Notes: a model not told the origin generated them from the sequence alone. A DNA stretch of 64,000 nt from Sphingomonas sediminicola (GCF_014489515.1 NZ_CP060782.1:1488001-1552000); one strand, 5' to 3'; positions 20,115 to 29,354 are shown, counted from the stretch's first letter. A program made the numbers and translations.

Positions 20115-20691
20115 GCTACGAGAAGGTCGCTGACGGCGAGCTCGCCGCCGTCGTCACTTTCCTCGAGATGCGCGAATCACCTCGCGCTGATGTCCCCCCT
20201 TCCCCGCTCTCCCTCCGCCGAAGCGAATATCCCCGGCCTGACGATTACCGGGAGCTGTTCCGCAAGGTCGGGCCCGCTGGCTGTGGTTCTCACGCCTGGT
20301 CATGGACGACGCAGCGCTGGCGGCCATCATCCAGCACTCTGCGGTGGAGCTCTTCACGGTCGTCGACGAAAGCGGCAGCGAGGTCGGCATGCTCGAACTG
20401 GATTACCGCGAGCCCGGAGAGTGCGAGCTGTCTTTCGTCGGACTGGTCCCCGAACTGTCAGGGCAAGGCCACGGCCGCTGGCTGCTGGCCGAGGCGATCA
20501 GCCGGGCGTGGCGGGAAGGTGTGTCCCGCGTCCACGTCCACACCTGCACGCTCGATCACCCCGCAGCGCTCAGCGCCTACCGGCGGGCCGGATTCGTGCC
20601 GTACCGCCGCTCTGTCGAGCGCTTCCCGGACCCTCGCCTGCTCGGCTTCCTGCCGCGGGACTGCGCGCCGCAGATCCCCCTGATCGGCTAG
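20111..20691 (+). CDS. GNAT-family N-acetyltransferase, one frameshift
   Basis: Acetyltransferase of the GNAT fold. The N-terminal part (MSYEKVADGELAAVVTFLEM to YRELFRKVG) runs from ATG 20111; from about 20272 the frame changes and continues WLWFSRLVMDDAAL, then LSFVGLVPELSGQGHGRWLL (acetyl-CoA pyrophosphate loop, Q/GxGxG/A variant), HTCTLDHPAALSAYRRAGF. One extra base in GGGCCC joins them into about 193 residues. The start overlaps the hemF stop; the end overlaps the convergent membrane-protein gene by 4 bases. Acceptor substrate unknown. Confidence 0.8.
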
Positions 20692-21511
20692 CGCAGCGCT
20701 TCCTCGATATTCTCGCTCTGCCCGGCCGCCTGGGCATAGACCCGGGCGAGCATCACCGAGGCGAGGATTGAAAAGGCCCCCTGCGCCGCCCCCGCGAAGG
20801 AAGCGAGGATCAGTGCCCCGATCGACATCGGCTCGATCGAGGGGCTGAACATGCGGGCAAGCAAACCGCCGACCACTCCGGCCGCCATCATCAGGATCAG
20901 GGTCGCGACGATCAGCAGCAGGATGAAACCTAGAAGGCGCCAGTAGTTTCCGGAGGTGAGGCGCCAGCTCCGCTTGATGATCGCCAGCGGACCGATGTTC
21001 TCGGCGCTCGCAACCGGCGAGACCAGGGTGAAGCGCACCGAAATAATAAGCGCCGCAAGCCCGATGATCCCGAACATCAGCGCGGCCGGACCACTGGGCG
21101 GGCCGCTCAAATGTTCGAGGTCGACTCCCAGCCCCAGAGACAGGATGATGATCAGCGGTACCGCTAGGATAGCCAAGCCGACGATCAGAAGAACGACCGC
21201 TCCCAAAGCCGACGGAAAGCGCCGCGCGCCGTGTCCGATGGCCGCCCCGACCGTCGTCGAAGGCCCGAGGGCAAGGCGGATGAGGGCAAGCTGACCAATC
21301 AGTGAAATGAGCGCGACGGCCAACCGTAGCAGTTGCATCGAAGCCGGCGCATCGGCGCCCACTGTCGCTTGCGGGGCGAGACGATTCCGACGACGACCTC
21401 TGGGAGGACGATCAGTGCAAGGGCGACCGAAACGAGAAGTCCGCCGTCACGCCGAAAGATTTCTCGCGTCTCGTCCCAAGCCCGCGAGATCGAAAGGCTG
21501 CTTGCCACCAC
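20688..21511 (-). CDS. Multi-pass membrane protein, GPDPase-membrane-domain-like, one frameshift
   Basis: Integral membrane protein with about six helices and small-residue-rich composition, similar in style to the glycerophosphoryl diester phosphodiesterase membrane domain (PF10110); no catalytic domain is present. The N-terminus ([20 protein letters not shown], then [18 protein letters not shown]) is in one frame from 21511; from about 21355 ([20 protein letters not shown] onward) in another; one extra C in the CCCC run joins them, giving about 274 residues. Function unknown. Confidence 0.65.
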
Positions 21512-21604
21512 GTACCCCTATTCCTGTTGCCGCCTGGTTATGCGGGCATGCGCTCCGCTTGCAACGCGCTTGCGGTGAAGGCGGCCAGAGGCCATCTGCC
21601 GCCC

Positions 21605-22267
21605 GTGGAGACGATCGACCAAGTAGAATGGCGCGTCAGTGAGGGCATCATTCCCTATGAGGAGGCTCGCGGGTTCATGGAGCAGCGCGCCGCGGCAATC
21701 CGCGCCGGGGAAGCCGCCGAATGCGTCTGGCTGCTCGAACATCCGCCTCTGTTCACCGCCGGCACGAGCGCCGACCCCGCCGAGCTATTCAATCCGTCGG
21801 GCTTCCCCGTCTACGATGCAGGTCGCGGCGGCCGCTACACCTATCACGGACCCGGCCAACGCGTCGGCTATGTCATGCTCGACCTCGAAAAGCGTGGTCG
21901 CGACGTCCGCCGCCTTGTCCATTCCCTCGAAGGCTGGATTATTGCTTCCCTCGCCGATCTCGGCGTCTCAGCCCATCGCGCGGAGGGCCGGATCGGCATC
22001 TGGGTCGGCGAAGGCGGCGAAGAGGCGAAAATCGCCGCGCTGGGCATCCGCATCAAGCGCTGGGTGACCCTCCACGGCTTCTCGATCAACGTGTCGCCGG
22101 ACCTCTCGCACTTTGGCGGGATCGTCCCCTGCGGCATCAGCGAGTTCGGCGTGACGAGCCTTCAGGCGCTCGGCAAAGAAATGCCGATGACGCGCGTTGA
22201 TGACAGTCTGAGACGTGCTTTTCCGCTGTTTATCAAAGACTTGTCACAGTCGTGCAAAGTAGCTTGA
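21605..22267 (+). CDS. lipB: Octanoyl-[ACP]:protein N-octanoyltransferase
   Basis: Transfers octanoyl from acyl-carrier protein to lipoyl domains. Features: [46 protein letters not shown] with the catalytic Lys, [19 protein letters not shown], and the catalytic Cys in [14 protein letters not shown]. Homology starts at VEWRVSEG, so GTG 21605 ([12 protein letters not shown], about 220 residues) is preferred; ATG 21548 is the alternative and would leave only 36 bases to the divergent gene. Confidence 0.93.
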   Translation: METIDQVEWRVSEGIIPYEEARGFMEQRAAAIRAGEAAECVWLLEHPPLFTAGTSADPAELFNPSGFPVYDAGRGGRYTYHGPGQRVGYVMLDLEKRGRDVRRLVHSLEGWIIASLADLGVSAHRAEGRIGIWVGEGGEEAKIAALGIRIKRWVTLHGFSINVSPDLSHFGGIVPCGISEFGVTSLQALGKEMPMTRVDDSLRRAFPLFIKDLSQSCKVA

Positions 22268-22354
22268 TGGCGGCGGACGCTTCAGACTATTGTGCGCGCG
22301 ATTTGTGAGGTGGGCGCCGCTCACTTTCAGATCGGATAATCTAGGGAGTTTTGA

Positions 22355-22612
22355 ATGCGTGCTCTTATCCTGGTCGCCGGTGCGGCCCTGGCGGTTTCGG
22401 CTTGCAGCAGCAACGAAGCCGCAGACAACACGATGAACGTTGACAACCTCGCTGTCGACAACCTGGTCGTTAACGACACGGGTATGGACGCGAATATGGA
22501 CATGAACGCGACTGCCGATGCGAATGCAGCAGCCGACGCAGCCAATACCGCTGCCGACGCCGCGAACACCGCAGCCGACGCCGCGAACAGCGCCGCGAAC
22601 AACGCGATGTAA
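22355..22612 (+). CDS. Small Ala/Asn-rich lipoprotein
   Basis: An 85-residue lipoprotein: signal sequence with lipobox VSAC (Cys17), then an Asp/Asn/Met/Val-rich middle and three seven-residue repeats ADAANT/SA near the C-terminus (residues 60-80) that would form a small helix. ATG 22355 follows GGGAG. A second small lipoprotein with similar composition lies 97 bases downstream, after a terminator. No known function. Confidence 0.7.
   Translation: MRALILVAGAALAVSACSSNEAADNTMNVDNLAVDNLVVNDTGMDANMDMNATADANAAADAANTAADAANTAADAANSAANNAM
22532..22594 (+). repeat. Three tandem 21-base coding repeats
   Basis: Three consecutive 21-base units encoding ADAANTA, ADAANTA, ADAANSA at the 3' end of the small lipoprotein gene. 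The repeat differs at synonymous sites between units, so it is not a fresh duplication. Confidence 0.75.
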
Positions 22613-22648
22613 TTCGACGGCTCTCCGTTTGGAGTGCCGACGACTTAA

Positions 22649-22682
22649 GAGGCTGCCGGTTCGTCCGGCAGCCTCTTTTTTT
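22649..22682 (+). terminator. Strong intrinsic terminator between the two lipoprotein genes
   Basis: Perfect 11-base arms GAGGCTGCCGG/CCGGCAGCCTC with a 5-base TTCGT loop and a run of seven T. It terminates the first lipoprotein gene; the second starts 28 bases later, so a separate promoter or readthrough is needed. Confidence 0.93.
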
Positions 22683-22709
22683 GGCTGTCGCGAGCGGTAT
22701 GGAGAATAC

Positions 22710-23030
22710 ATGAGACGTTTGTTTCTTATCGCCGGCGCTGCGGTCGCGCTGAGCGCCTGCGGCGGCAAAGGCGAGGTCGCCGAGAACGGGAGCCTGGCTG
22801 AGAACCTCTCGTTCGATTCGAAGCCCGCAAATGATGCCAGCGCGCTTGAAGCGGTGGAAGCAGAGGGCTCCAGACTTGCGGCCGCCGAAGGGGCCAACGA
22901 GGTCGAAGCTGACAATTCCGCCGAATTGAACGCGGTCAAGAACGCCCCCGCGAAGGCGGACAAGGGCGACTCAAATTCCGCTGCGAATGCGGACCAGGCC
23001 GACACGAACGCCGCCGGAAATTCGGACTAG
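22710..23030 (+). CDS. Small Ala/Glu/Asn-rich lipoprotein
   Basis: A 106-residue lipoprotein with signal peptide MRRLFLIAGAAVALSAC (lipobox LSAC, Cys17). The mature part is charged and low in complexity (Ala, Asn, Asp, Glu, Lys), without recognisable domains. ATG 22710 follows GGAG. The open frame extends upstream through the terminator but has no start signal there. It is convergent with queE, whose stop begins 2 bases after this stop. Confidence 0.7.
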   Translation: MRRLFLIAGAAVALSACGGKGEVAENGSLAENLSFDSKPANDASALEAVEAEGSRLAAAEGANEVEADNSAELNAVKNAPAKADKGDSNSAANADQADTNAAGNSD

Positions 23031-23031
23031 G

Positions 23032-23663
23032 CTAAGGCAGGCCGATCAGTTTGTGCGACTGCAATGAAAGGCGCCATTTGGGGCGATCCATCACCAGTCG
23101 GATCGCCGCATCGAGCGCCTGTTCGCGCGCCTCGCAATCCATCGGTTGAATGAGGAAGTTGGCGAAGTTCCAGCTTTCGAATTCCGCCGGATCCACGCCC
23201 TCCTGGGGCCAGACCAGCTTCAACTCATCGCCGCTGCGCTGAACGACATCGGTCCCGGCCTTCGGGCTGATGCACAGCCAGTCGATGCCCTCGACGGCGG
23301 GCAGCGTTCCATTGCTTTCGACGGCAATTCGGAAGCCGCGATCGTGCAGGGCGTCGATGAGGGCCGGGTCGAGCTGGAGCATCGGTTCGCCGCCGGTGAT
23401 CACCACCAGCCGCGCCCCTTCCTCCGCACCCCATGTGGCCAGCGCCCGCTCCGCCAGCGAATCGGCGTCGGCGAACTTGCCGCCCCCTCACCGTCCGTGC
23501 CGACGAAATCCGTGTCGCAGAAATGGCATGGGGCCGTCGCGCGATCCTGCTCGCGACCCGACCACAGATTGCACCCGGCGAACCGCAGAAAGACTGCCCG
23601 ACTGCCCGATTGGACCCCCTCGCCCTGGAGGGTGAGGAAGCATTCCTTGACTGCGTACGCCAT
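23032..23663 (-). CDS. queE: 7-carboxy-7-deazaguanine synthase, one frameshift
   Basis: Radical-SAM enzyme that makes the 7-deazaguanine core of queuosine. ATG 23663 gives MAYAVKECFLTLQGEGVQSG and FLRFAGCNLWSG; the cluster cysteines are in GC...APCHFC with the C-x14-C-x2-C spacing of QueE. From about 23485 the frame shifts to KFADADSLAERALATWG and VVITGGEPMLQLDPALIDAL. One extra G in the GGGGG run joins both parts (about 210 residues). The start shares one base with the queC stop (TGATG). Confidence 0.9.
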
Positions 23664-24369
23664 CAGGCTTCGTCCGTGACCGCCGCGTAACGCGTTGGGT
23701 CGGTGATCCCGGCCTCGGCAAAGCCTTTCGCCCGCAACCGACACGCGTCGCAAAGTCCGCAATGGCTGCCATCCGGCAAGGGATCGTAGCAGCTATGGCT
23801 TAGCGCGGCGTCGAGCCCGAGCCTTTGTGCTTCGCGCGCAATGTCGGCCTTGGTCATATGCTGTAGCGGGGCGTGAATCGTGAACTCGCGTCCTTCGGTA
23901 CCCGCCTTGGTCGCAAGCCGCGCGAGCGCCTCGAATCCCTCGATGAACTCCGGCCGGCAGTCGGGATAGCCGGAATAGTCGAGCGCATTGACGCCGATGA
24001 ACAGGTCGCGTGAGCCTTCGGCCTCGCCCCAGCCCAGCGCGAGGCTCAGGAAGATGAGATTGCGGGCCGGCACGTAGGTCACGGGTATCCCGGGCTGCAC
24101 GCCGTCCTTGGGAACGGATTCGTCGCTGGTCAGGGCCGAGCCGCCAAAGGCGCGCAAATCCAGCGGAAGAACGATGTGCCGATCGGCCAGCGCGGAGGCG
24201 ATTCGCCTCGCCGCCTCGAGCTCGACGCGATGGCGCTGGTTGTAGTCGACCGTCAGCGCGAGGACCGAATAGCCCTGCTCCCGCGCCAGCGCGGCGCAAA
24301 CCATGGAATCGAGCCCCCCGAAAGGAGCACGACCGCTTTTCGTCCATGGCCTATCTGCGTTGCCGCCAT
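23663..24369 (-). CDS. queC: 7-cyano-7-deazaguanine synthase, one frameshift
   Basis: ATP-dependent amidation and dehydration of CDG to preQ0 in queuosine synthesis. ATG 24369 gives MAATQIGHGRKAVVLLSGG (PP-loop SGGxDS), interrupted in the GGGGGG run near 24316; the other frame continues LDSMVCAALAREQGYSV to the stop at 23663. One more G rebuilds SGGLDS exactly. The zinc site CYDPLPDGSHCGLCDAC is present. Co-directional and overlapping with queE. Confidence 0.93.
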
Positions 24370-24396
24370 GGCCGCGCATCTAGGCGGTGATCGGCG

Positions 24397-24432
24397 ACAA
24401 AAGAAGGGCCGCCCACCGGTGGTGAGCGGCCC
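24397..24432 (-). terminator. Hairpin with T-rich tail, minus strand
   Basis: GGGCCGC...GCGGCCC arms with an inner CACC/GGTG pairing at 24406-24432, followed on the minus strand by TTCTTTTG. It lies about 105 bases beyond the DUF3617-like gene and 28 bases before queC, so it probably separates the two. Confidence 0.6.
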
Positions 24433-24536
24433 AGTTCCGGGACAAAGCCCGTTTGGGAGGAAAGCGTGCCGAATCCGGCACAACCCTTTCCTACCTCATG
24501 CTGGTTAAACCCTTGCTTAATGAACCGGGAATTTTC

Positions 24537-24926
24537 TCAGCAATTCCCAACTCTTCGTGCCTGGAGCACGTAGTGGAACGGCGCGTTGCCGGAAATTCCC
24601 TGGGTTTCGATCCGCAATGCGCGCGGAGTGATCAGGTCGACGGTCGATTGTCCAAAAGCGCCACCCGCGCACGTGTAATGGATCTCGGCGCGGCGCTGTT
24701 GATCGCGGACGATGTCGCGCGCGCAATTCGCACGCAGATGCTCGAACTGGGCCAGGACGACGGGGTCGGGAACGCAGACGCTGCGACGGAATTCGTTACC
24801 ACGGCTGACTTCCCATAAGCCGCCGGTCGTCTGGCTGAAGATCGTCGGACGAACGGCAGCCGCCAGGCCGAGGAGCGCCAATGCTGCCCCCGCCACTCGG
24901 ACTGTCGTTCTCAAAGGTCGCTTCAT
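24537..24926 (-). CDS. Exported DUF3617-like protein
   Basis: A 129-residue protein with an N-terminal signal (RTTVRVAGAALALLGLAAAV) and the GLWEVS segment typical of DUF3617 (PF12276) proteins, with four or five Cys in the mature region that may form disulfides. ATG 24926 has no strong ribosome binding site. Function unknown; probably periplasmic. Confidence 0.65.
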   Translation of the reverse strand: MKRPLRTTVRVAGAALALLGLAAAVRPTIFSQTTGGLWEVSRGNEFRRSVCVPDPVVLAQFEHLRANCARDIVRDQQRRAEIHYTCAGGAFGQSTVDLITPRALRIETQGISGNAPFHYVLQARRVGNC

Positions 24927-24977
24927 CGTGCACCATTTAGCACGAAACCATTAACAAGAGGGAGACGGTTCAATGGC

Positions 24978-25879
24978 TCAGGACACATCTTCCAACGTGA
25001 TCGGGAAGCTCTGCGAGCAAAACGCGCAGTCCACCGTGATGAACCCGTCCGGCCCGACCATCGCTTCGCGCTCCTCTTCCGGGAAGCGCGCGATCACTGA
25101 ACGCACATAGTCCGGATCGCACCGGCAGCCCTTTCGCAGGTGCACGGGCGTGTAGGTGCGGACCTCGGCCTCCTCGTGGAACAGCCGCCAGATGAGGTCG
25201 TCGAGAGGAAGATCGGGATCGACCAGTTCCCCTCCTTCACCGAACCGGCGAGAATCGCGACGTGCGGCCAGTCCGGATGGTCGAGCTGCGTGTGGATTCG
25301 CTCGCGCCCCTCCTCGCCTTCCGGCAGGTGCTGGAAGAGGATTCCACCGGCAATCCACTTCCCATCGTGCTTCTCGGCGTTGAGCCTCACCAGGCTCGGA
25401 ATCTGCTCCGACTGGGCGAAGTAGCTCTGCGCCGCGTGAGCCAGGCTGTCGCCCTCGAGCGGCACGATACCCTGGTAACGCTCGTTGCTGAGCGGCTGGT
25501 CGAACGTGATTGCGAGATAGCCCTTCCCGAACAGGGCAAATAGCGACGGATTCGGGCCCGCGTCGGCAAGCCGCTCCGGGTCGTGTCGGACGTACCCGCG
25601 AAGCTCTCCACCGAGATAATCGCAGACCAGAAGGTCGATTGCGCCATTCTCCGTTTGCGCCTGGAGCGTCATCTGTCCCTGCGGATCCTTCAACAGGGTA
25701 CCGAGCAGCGCGGTCAGCGTCAGCGCCTCGGCAAGCAGTCGCTCGACGACCGGCGGATAATTGTGGTTGGCCAGAATCTCATCGAGCACAGGCCCGATGC
25801 GCGCAGCGCGGCCACGGGCGTCACGCGCCGGGATCGTGACGCCGATCGCGACGTCAAGGGACAGTTTTTCTGCGGGCAT
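24978..25879 (-). CDS. hslO: Redox-regulated chaperone Hsp33, one frameshift
   Basis: Holdase chaperone activated by oxidation. The main fold runs from ATG 25879 (MPAEKLSLDVAIGVTIPARD) through NHNYPPVVERLLAEAL and GKGYLAITFD. From about 25232 the C-terminal zinc region is in another frame, beginning GELVDPDLPLDDLIWRLFHE. One extra G in the GGGG run joins them (about 300 residues). The zinc cysteines are GCRCDPDYV and CAFC, the CxC...CxxC switch. It lies 39 bases after argD on the same strand. Confidence 0.93.
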
Positions 25880-25918
25880 GACGCCTAGATAGGAGCCGGT
25901 TGGCCGCCTTCCAACTGC

Positions 25919-27109
25919 TCAGGCAGCCGCGGCAGGAACCTCATATTGCGCTGCGGCCGCGGACAGGCCTTCGACGAATTCCTTGATATGGCCCTCGTCG
26001 ATGACCAGCGGCGGAAGGACGCGCATGACATTGTCGCCGGCGGCGACCGTCAGCAGGCCCTGGCCGCGAAGCCAATTCACGAAGGCGCGGCTGTCCGTCT
26101 TCATCTTGATCCCGAGCATCAGGCCCTTGCCGCGGACGCTCTCGAAGATGTGATCGTGGTTGGGGATCATCTGCTCGAGCGCGGAGCGCAGGCGCTCGCC
26201 CATCTGGCGGACGTTCGCGAGGAATTCCTCGTTGGCGACCACGTCGAACACGGCCTGCCCCGCCGCCATCGCCAGCGGGTTACCGCCGTAGGTCGATCCG
26301 TGCGTACCGATGACCATGCCGCTGGCGGCCTTCTCGGTTGCGAGGCAGGCGCCGAGCGGGAAGCCGCCGCCAATGCCCTTGGCCGACGCCATGATGTCCG
26401 GCTCCACGCCATACTGCTCGTAGGCATAGAGCGTGCCGGTACGGGCGACGCCGCACTGCACCTCGTCGAACACCAGCATCAGGTCCTTCTCGTCGCAAAC
26501 GGCGCGAAGGCCGGCAATGAACTCGTGGCTGGCCGGACGGATGCCCCCCTCGCCCTGGACCGGCTCAAGCAGGAAGCCCGCCGTATTCTCGTCGACCGCG
26601 GCCAGCGCTGCGTCGAGATTGTCGAACTCGACGACCTTAAAGCCCGGAAGCAGCGGCGCGAAACCGTCGCGAAGCTTCTCCTGATTGGTCGCGCTGATCG
26701 TCGCCATCGTCCGCCCATGGAAGGCGTTCGAGAAGGTGATCAGGTCGTGCTTGTGCGGATTGCCCTTGGCATGATGGTAGCGGCGCGCCGTCTTAATCGC
26801 GCACTCGACGGCTTCCGCGCCGGAGTTGGTGAAGAAGACAGTGTCGGCGAAGGTCAGGTCGACCAGCCGCTGCGCGAACGCCTCGCCTTGCGGGCTGCCG
26901 TACAGGTTCGACACGTGCATCAGCGTCGCGGCCTGCTTCTGGATCGCCTCGGTCAGGTGCGGATGACCGTGGCCGAGAAGGTTCACCGCGATGCCCGAGG
27001 CGAAGTCGAGATATTTCTCGCCATTCTCGCCGTAGAGATAGACGCCTTCGCCTCGAACCGGCCTCACCTCGCAACGAGGATAAACGGGCATGAGCGGAGT
27101 GATGGCCAT
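25919..27109 (-). CDS. argD: Acetylornithine/aspartate aminotransferase
   Basis: PLP-dependent class III aminotransferase of arginine synthesis (possibly also succinyldiaminopimelate transamination). The 396-residue product shows DFASGIAVNLLGHGHP, FFTNSGAEAVECAIKTARRY, FHGRTMATISAT, DEVQCGVARTGTLYAYE and the PLP Lys in ASAKGIGGGFPLGACLA. Full length and unbroken. I would expect argF between argD and hslO in many alphaproteobacteria; it is not here. Confidence 0.93.
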   Translation of the reverse strand: MAITPLMPVYPRCEVRPVRGEGVYLYGENGEKYLDFASGIAVNLLGHGHPHLTEAIQKQAATLMHVSNLYGSPQGEAFAQRLVDLTFADTVFFTNSGAEAVECAIKTARRYHHAKGNPHKHDLITFSNAFHGRTMATISATNQEKLRDGFAPLLPGFKVVEFDNLDAALAAVDENTAGFLLEPVQGEGGIRPASHEFIAGLRAVCDEKDLMLVFDEVQCGVARTGTLYAYEQYGVEPDIMASAKGIGGGFPLGACLATEKAASGMVIGTHGSTYGGNPLAMAAGQAVFDVVANEEFLANVRQMGERLRSALEQMIPNHDHIFESVRGKGLMLGIKMKTDSRAFVNWLRGQGLLTVAAGDNVMRVLPPLVIDEGHIKEFVEGLSAAAAQYEVPAAAA

Positions 27110-27183
27110 CTCGGGCGGGTCCTTCTGTGGTCTGTGGGATACGGCTGATTACCGGCTCGGCGCTATAGCCAGACGGCCGACAA

Positions 27184-27218
27184 AGGAAAAGGCGCGCCGG
27201 GGACTGCCGGGCGCGCCT
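27184..27218 (-). terminator. Intrinsic terminator, minus strand
   Basis: Nine-base arms AGGCGCGCC/GGCGCGCCT (27190-27218) with an inner GG/CC extension, followed on the minus strand by TTTTCCTTTG. It starts 24 bases beyond the coiled-coil protein gene and lies upstream of argD. Confidence 0.75.
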
Positions 27219-27242
27219 CTCGTTTGGACCTAGCGAAGACGC

Positions 27243-27722
27243 TTAGTCGTGGCGGTAACCACCGTCGTCTTCCCACCGGTCATTCCGACCGTCACGGTCG
27301 CGATCCGACCAGTTGTCACGCCGGTCATTCCGACCCCAACGATTGCCATCGCGAGCTTCGTACGCAACTCGCTGCTCAAGGCGGTTGATTCGATAGTTGA
27401 TCGAATTCGCCTCGTTCGGGTTCAGGCCGTTGCGGGCCATGTATCGAAGCTGGCGCTCGATATCGCGCGACTCATTGCGAAGGCGATAGGCTTCGCGTTC
27501 GCTCAGGATATTGCGCTGGTCGAGACGGCTGATCTGCCGCTGAACCTGGTCGATATGCGCCTGCAGGCTGCGGACATGCCCGTAATTGTTGTAGCCATAG
27601 GCATTACCGTACGGCGCCTGCTGACCCGGATAGTATTGGCCCGGGTAGTTCTGAGCCGAAGCCGGCGCGGCGAATGCGAGAGCCGAGGCGGCTGCAGCAA
27701 CCGTGAAAAGAACTTTACGCAT
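27243..27722 (-). CDS. Secreted protein with central coiled coil
   Basis: A 159-residue exported protein: signal peptide MRKVLFTVAAAASALAFA to ASAQ, a short Tyr/Gly/Pro/Gln-rich segment (NYPGQYYPGQQAPYG), a central helical region (about 50-120, e.g. VRSLQAHIDQVQRQISRLD) with coiled-coil spacing, and a tail rich in Arg/Asp/Trp/Asn. AGGAG precedes ATG 27722. No known function; periplasmic or surface-associated by inference. Confidence 0.7.
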   Translation of the reverse strand: MRKVLFTVAAAASALAFAAPASAQNYPGQYYPGQQAPYGNAYGYNNYGHVRSLQAHIDQVQRQISRLDQRNILSEREAYRLRNESRDIERQLRYMARNGLNPNEANSINYRINRLEQRVAYEARDGNRWGRNDRRDNWSDRDRDGRNDRWEDDGGYRHD

Positions 27723-27914
27723 TGTGGCTCTCCTACTGAGCGTTGAATGCGCATCTTCTGGGCCATTGCTGTTGCCCGCACCCTGAACGCGTCAGTTATC
27801 AGCCGTTCAATTTCGTAAACGAGGCCTAGGCGGTATTGTAAGGTCGAACTCCCTGCGTGGAGAACGGTCCTGGTCTCTCTCAGCCGCTCAATTCTCTCGC
27901 TTTCCATTATCAGC

Positions 27915-28451
27915 ATGGCGGCGGGCAATGTGTCCGCAGCATCTACCGAGCTGATGGTCGCGGACTTCGATTCGGGCCACAAACCGAACAATCTCGGCGG
28001 TGAATTCGGCTGCTGGATCAAGGATCCTGGCGATCCCATGCAGGGCTGCATCGAATCATTCGATCGCGGCGCCAACGGGAACGCATTGCGGATCATCTAC
28101 AGCGTGGATTCGGACAAGCCCGCCTTCGGTGGCTTGTGGATGCGGCTGCAGAATCTCGATGCGGCGAAGTTCGATACGCTGGCACTTCGAGTCAAAGGCG
28201 ATGCCGGCATGGGTTACACCAAAGTCTTCAAGGTCGAACTCAAGGACGCCATGGACGTGGGCAGTCACTATTACGTGCGCGGCATCACCGATCAGTGGCA
28301 GGACATCACCATCCCCCTGAAAGATTTCGAAGGGATGGCAAACCCCAGGAAGCTCAAGGAACTTGTCCTCGTCATCGAGGATACGACCGCAACCGCGAAA
28401 CGTGGCGTGATCTACCTCGATGACGTGCGGTTCACGAAGACCGGCTCGTAG
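27915..28451 (+). CDS. Exported carbohydrate-binding-like (CBM11/CIA30-type) protein
   Basis: The 178-residue product opens LMVADFDSGHKPNNLGGEFG and contains GGLWMRL, DTLALRVKGDAG, FKVELKD and QWQDITIPLKDF, then VIYLDDVRF. This beta-sandwich pattern matches the CBM11/complex-I intermediate-associated protein 30 superfamily. The coding frame appears to continue upstream into a signal peptide (LVSLSRSILSLSIISMAAG to VSAAS), but I find no ATG, GTG or TTG before the next stop. The true start may be non-standard or hidden by a missing base; ATG 27915 is only the first standard start. Function unknown. Confidence 0.55.
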   Translation: MAAGNVSAASTELMVADFDSGHKPNNLGGEFGCWIKDPGDPMQGCIESFDRGANGNALRIIYSVDSDKPAFGGLWMRLQNLDAAKFDTLALRVKGDAGMGYTKVFKVELKDAMDVGSHYYVRGITDQWQDITIPLKDFEGMANPRKLKELVLVIEDTTATAKRGVIYLDDVRFTKTGS

Positions 28452-28454
28452 GGC

Positions 28455-29291
28455 CTACTGCTTGATTTTCCAGCCGCGCTTCAGGAGCGAATAGCAGAGA
28501 GCCCAAAGCGCAACGTTCACCGCGAGAAGTGCTGTCGCTCCAATCACGATCGGCGAATCGCTGATCCCAAGAAACCCGTACCGGAATCCCGAGATCACGT
28601 AGAAGAACGGGTTGGCGTGGCTGATCGCCCGGAACGAGGGCGCGAGTTGCTCGACCGAATAGAAAGTGCCGGACAGCAACGACAATGGGGTCACCACGAA
28701 ATTCGTCACCGCTGCCGCATGATCGAACTTGTCGGCCCACAGCGATGTGAGGAGGCCGAGGAAGCTGAGCAGCAGCGCGCCCATCAGGCCAAACCAGAAG
28801 GCCCACAGCGGATGCTCGACGCCAACGTGAACGCCGGGCCACAAAAGCATCGCCAGCCAGACCGCGCAGCCGACCAGGAAAGCCCTCGTCACCGCCGCTC
28901 CCACGAGTCCCGCAATCAGCTCGCCGGTCGATAGCGGCGGCATCAGATAGTCGACGATGTTCCCCTGCATCTTGCCGACCAGCAGCGAGAAGCTAGCATT
29001 GGCGAAGGCGTTCTGGATCATCGCCATGACGATCAGGCCCGGAGCGATGAAATCGGCGAAGTTGACTCCCATCACGGTACGTCCGCCGCGGCCCAATGCC
29101 ACCGTGAAAATCGCCAGGTAAAGAAGCGTCGTGATGGCCGGCGCCCAGACCGTCTGCATCTGGACCTTGAAGAACCGGCGCACCTCCTTGATATAAAGGG
29201 TCTTGAGCCCGCCCCAGTTGACGCCGTGCAATATCGGCTCTCCTGGTGGCGTTTGAACCCAGATTGGAGATTGCTCGCTCGGAGTGGTCAC
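28455..29291 (-). CDS. ABC-2 type transporter permease
   Basis: Membrane subunit (278 residues, six helices) of an ABC-2 exporter. Segments FIAPGLIVMAMIQNAFANAS, DYLMPPLSTGELI and PLSLLSGTFYSVEQL are typical. GTG 29291 (MTTPSEQSPIWVQTPPGEP) is the most likely start; the open frame continues 600 bases upstream under gcrA but as a shadow. No ATP-binding subunit gene is next to it, so the partner must be encoded elsewhere. Divergent from gcrA (63-base gap). Confidence 0.85.
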   Translation of the reverse strand: MTTPSEQSPIWVQTPPGEPILHGVNWGGLKTLYIKEVRRFFKVQMQTVWAPAITTLLYLAIFTVALGRGGRTVMGVNFADFIAPGLIVMAMIQNAFANASFSLLVGKMQGNIVDYLMPPLSTGELIAGLVGAAVTRAFLVGCAVWLAMLLWPGVHVGVEHPLWAFWFGLMGALLLSFLGLLTSLWADKFDHAAAVTNFVVTPLSLLSGTFYSVEQLAPSFRAISHANPFFYVISGFRYGFLGISDSPIVIGATALLAVNVALWALCYSLLKRGWKIKQ

Positions 29292-29354
29292 GCGGGTGCG
29301 CCTATCGGTTGGCGCTTGTCGCGGCAAGCCGAGCGGCATTGGAGAAGCATTTAG

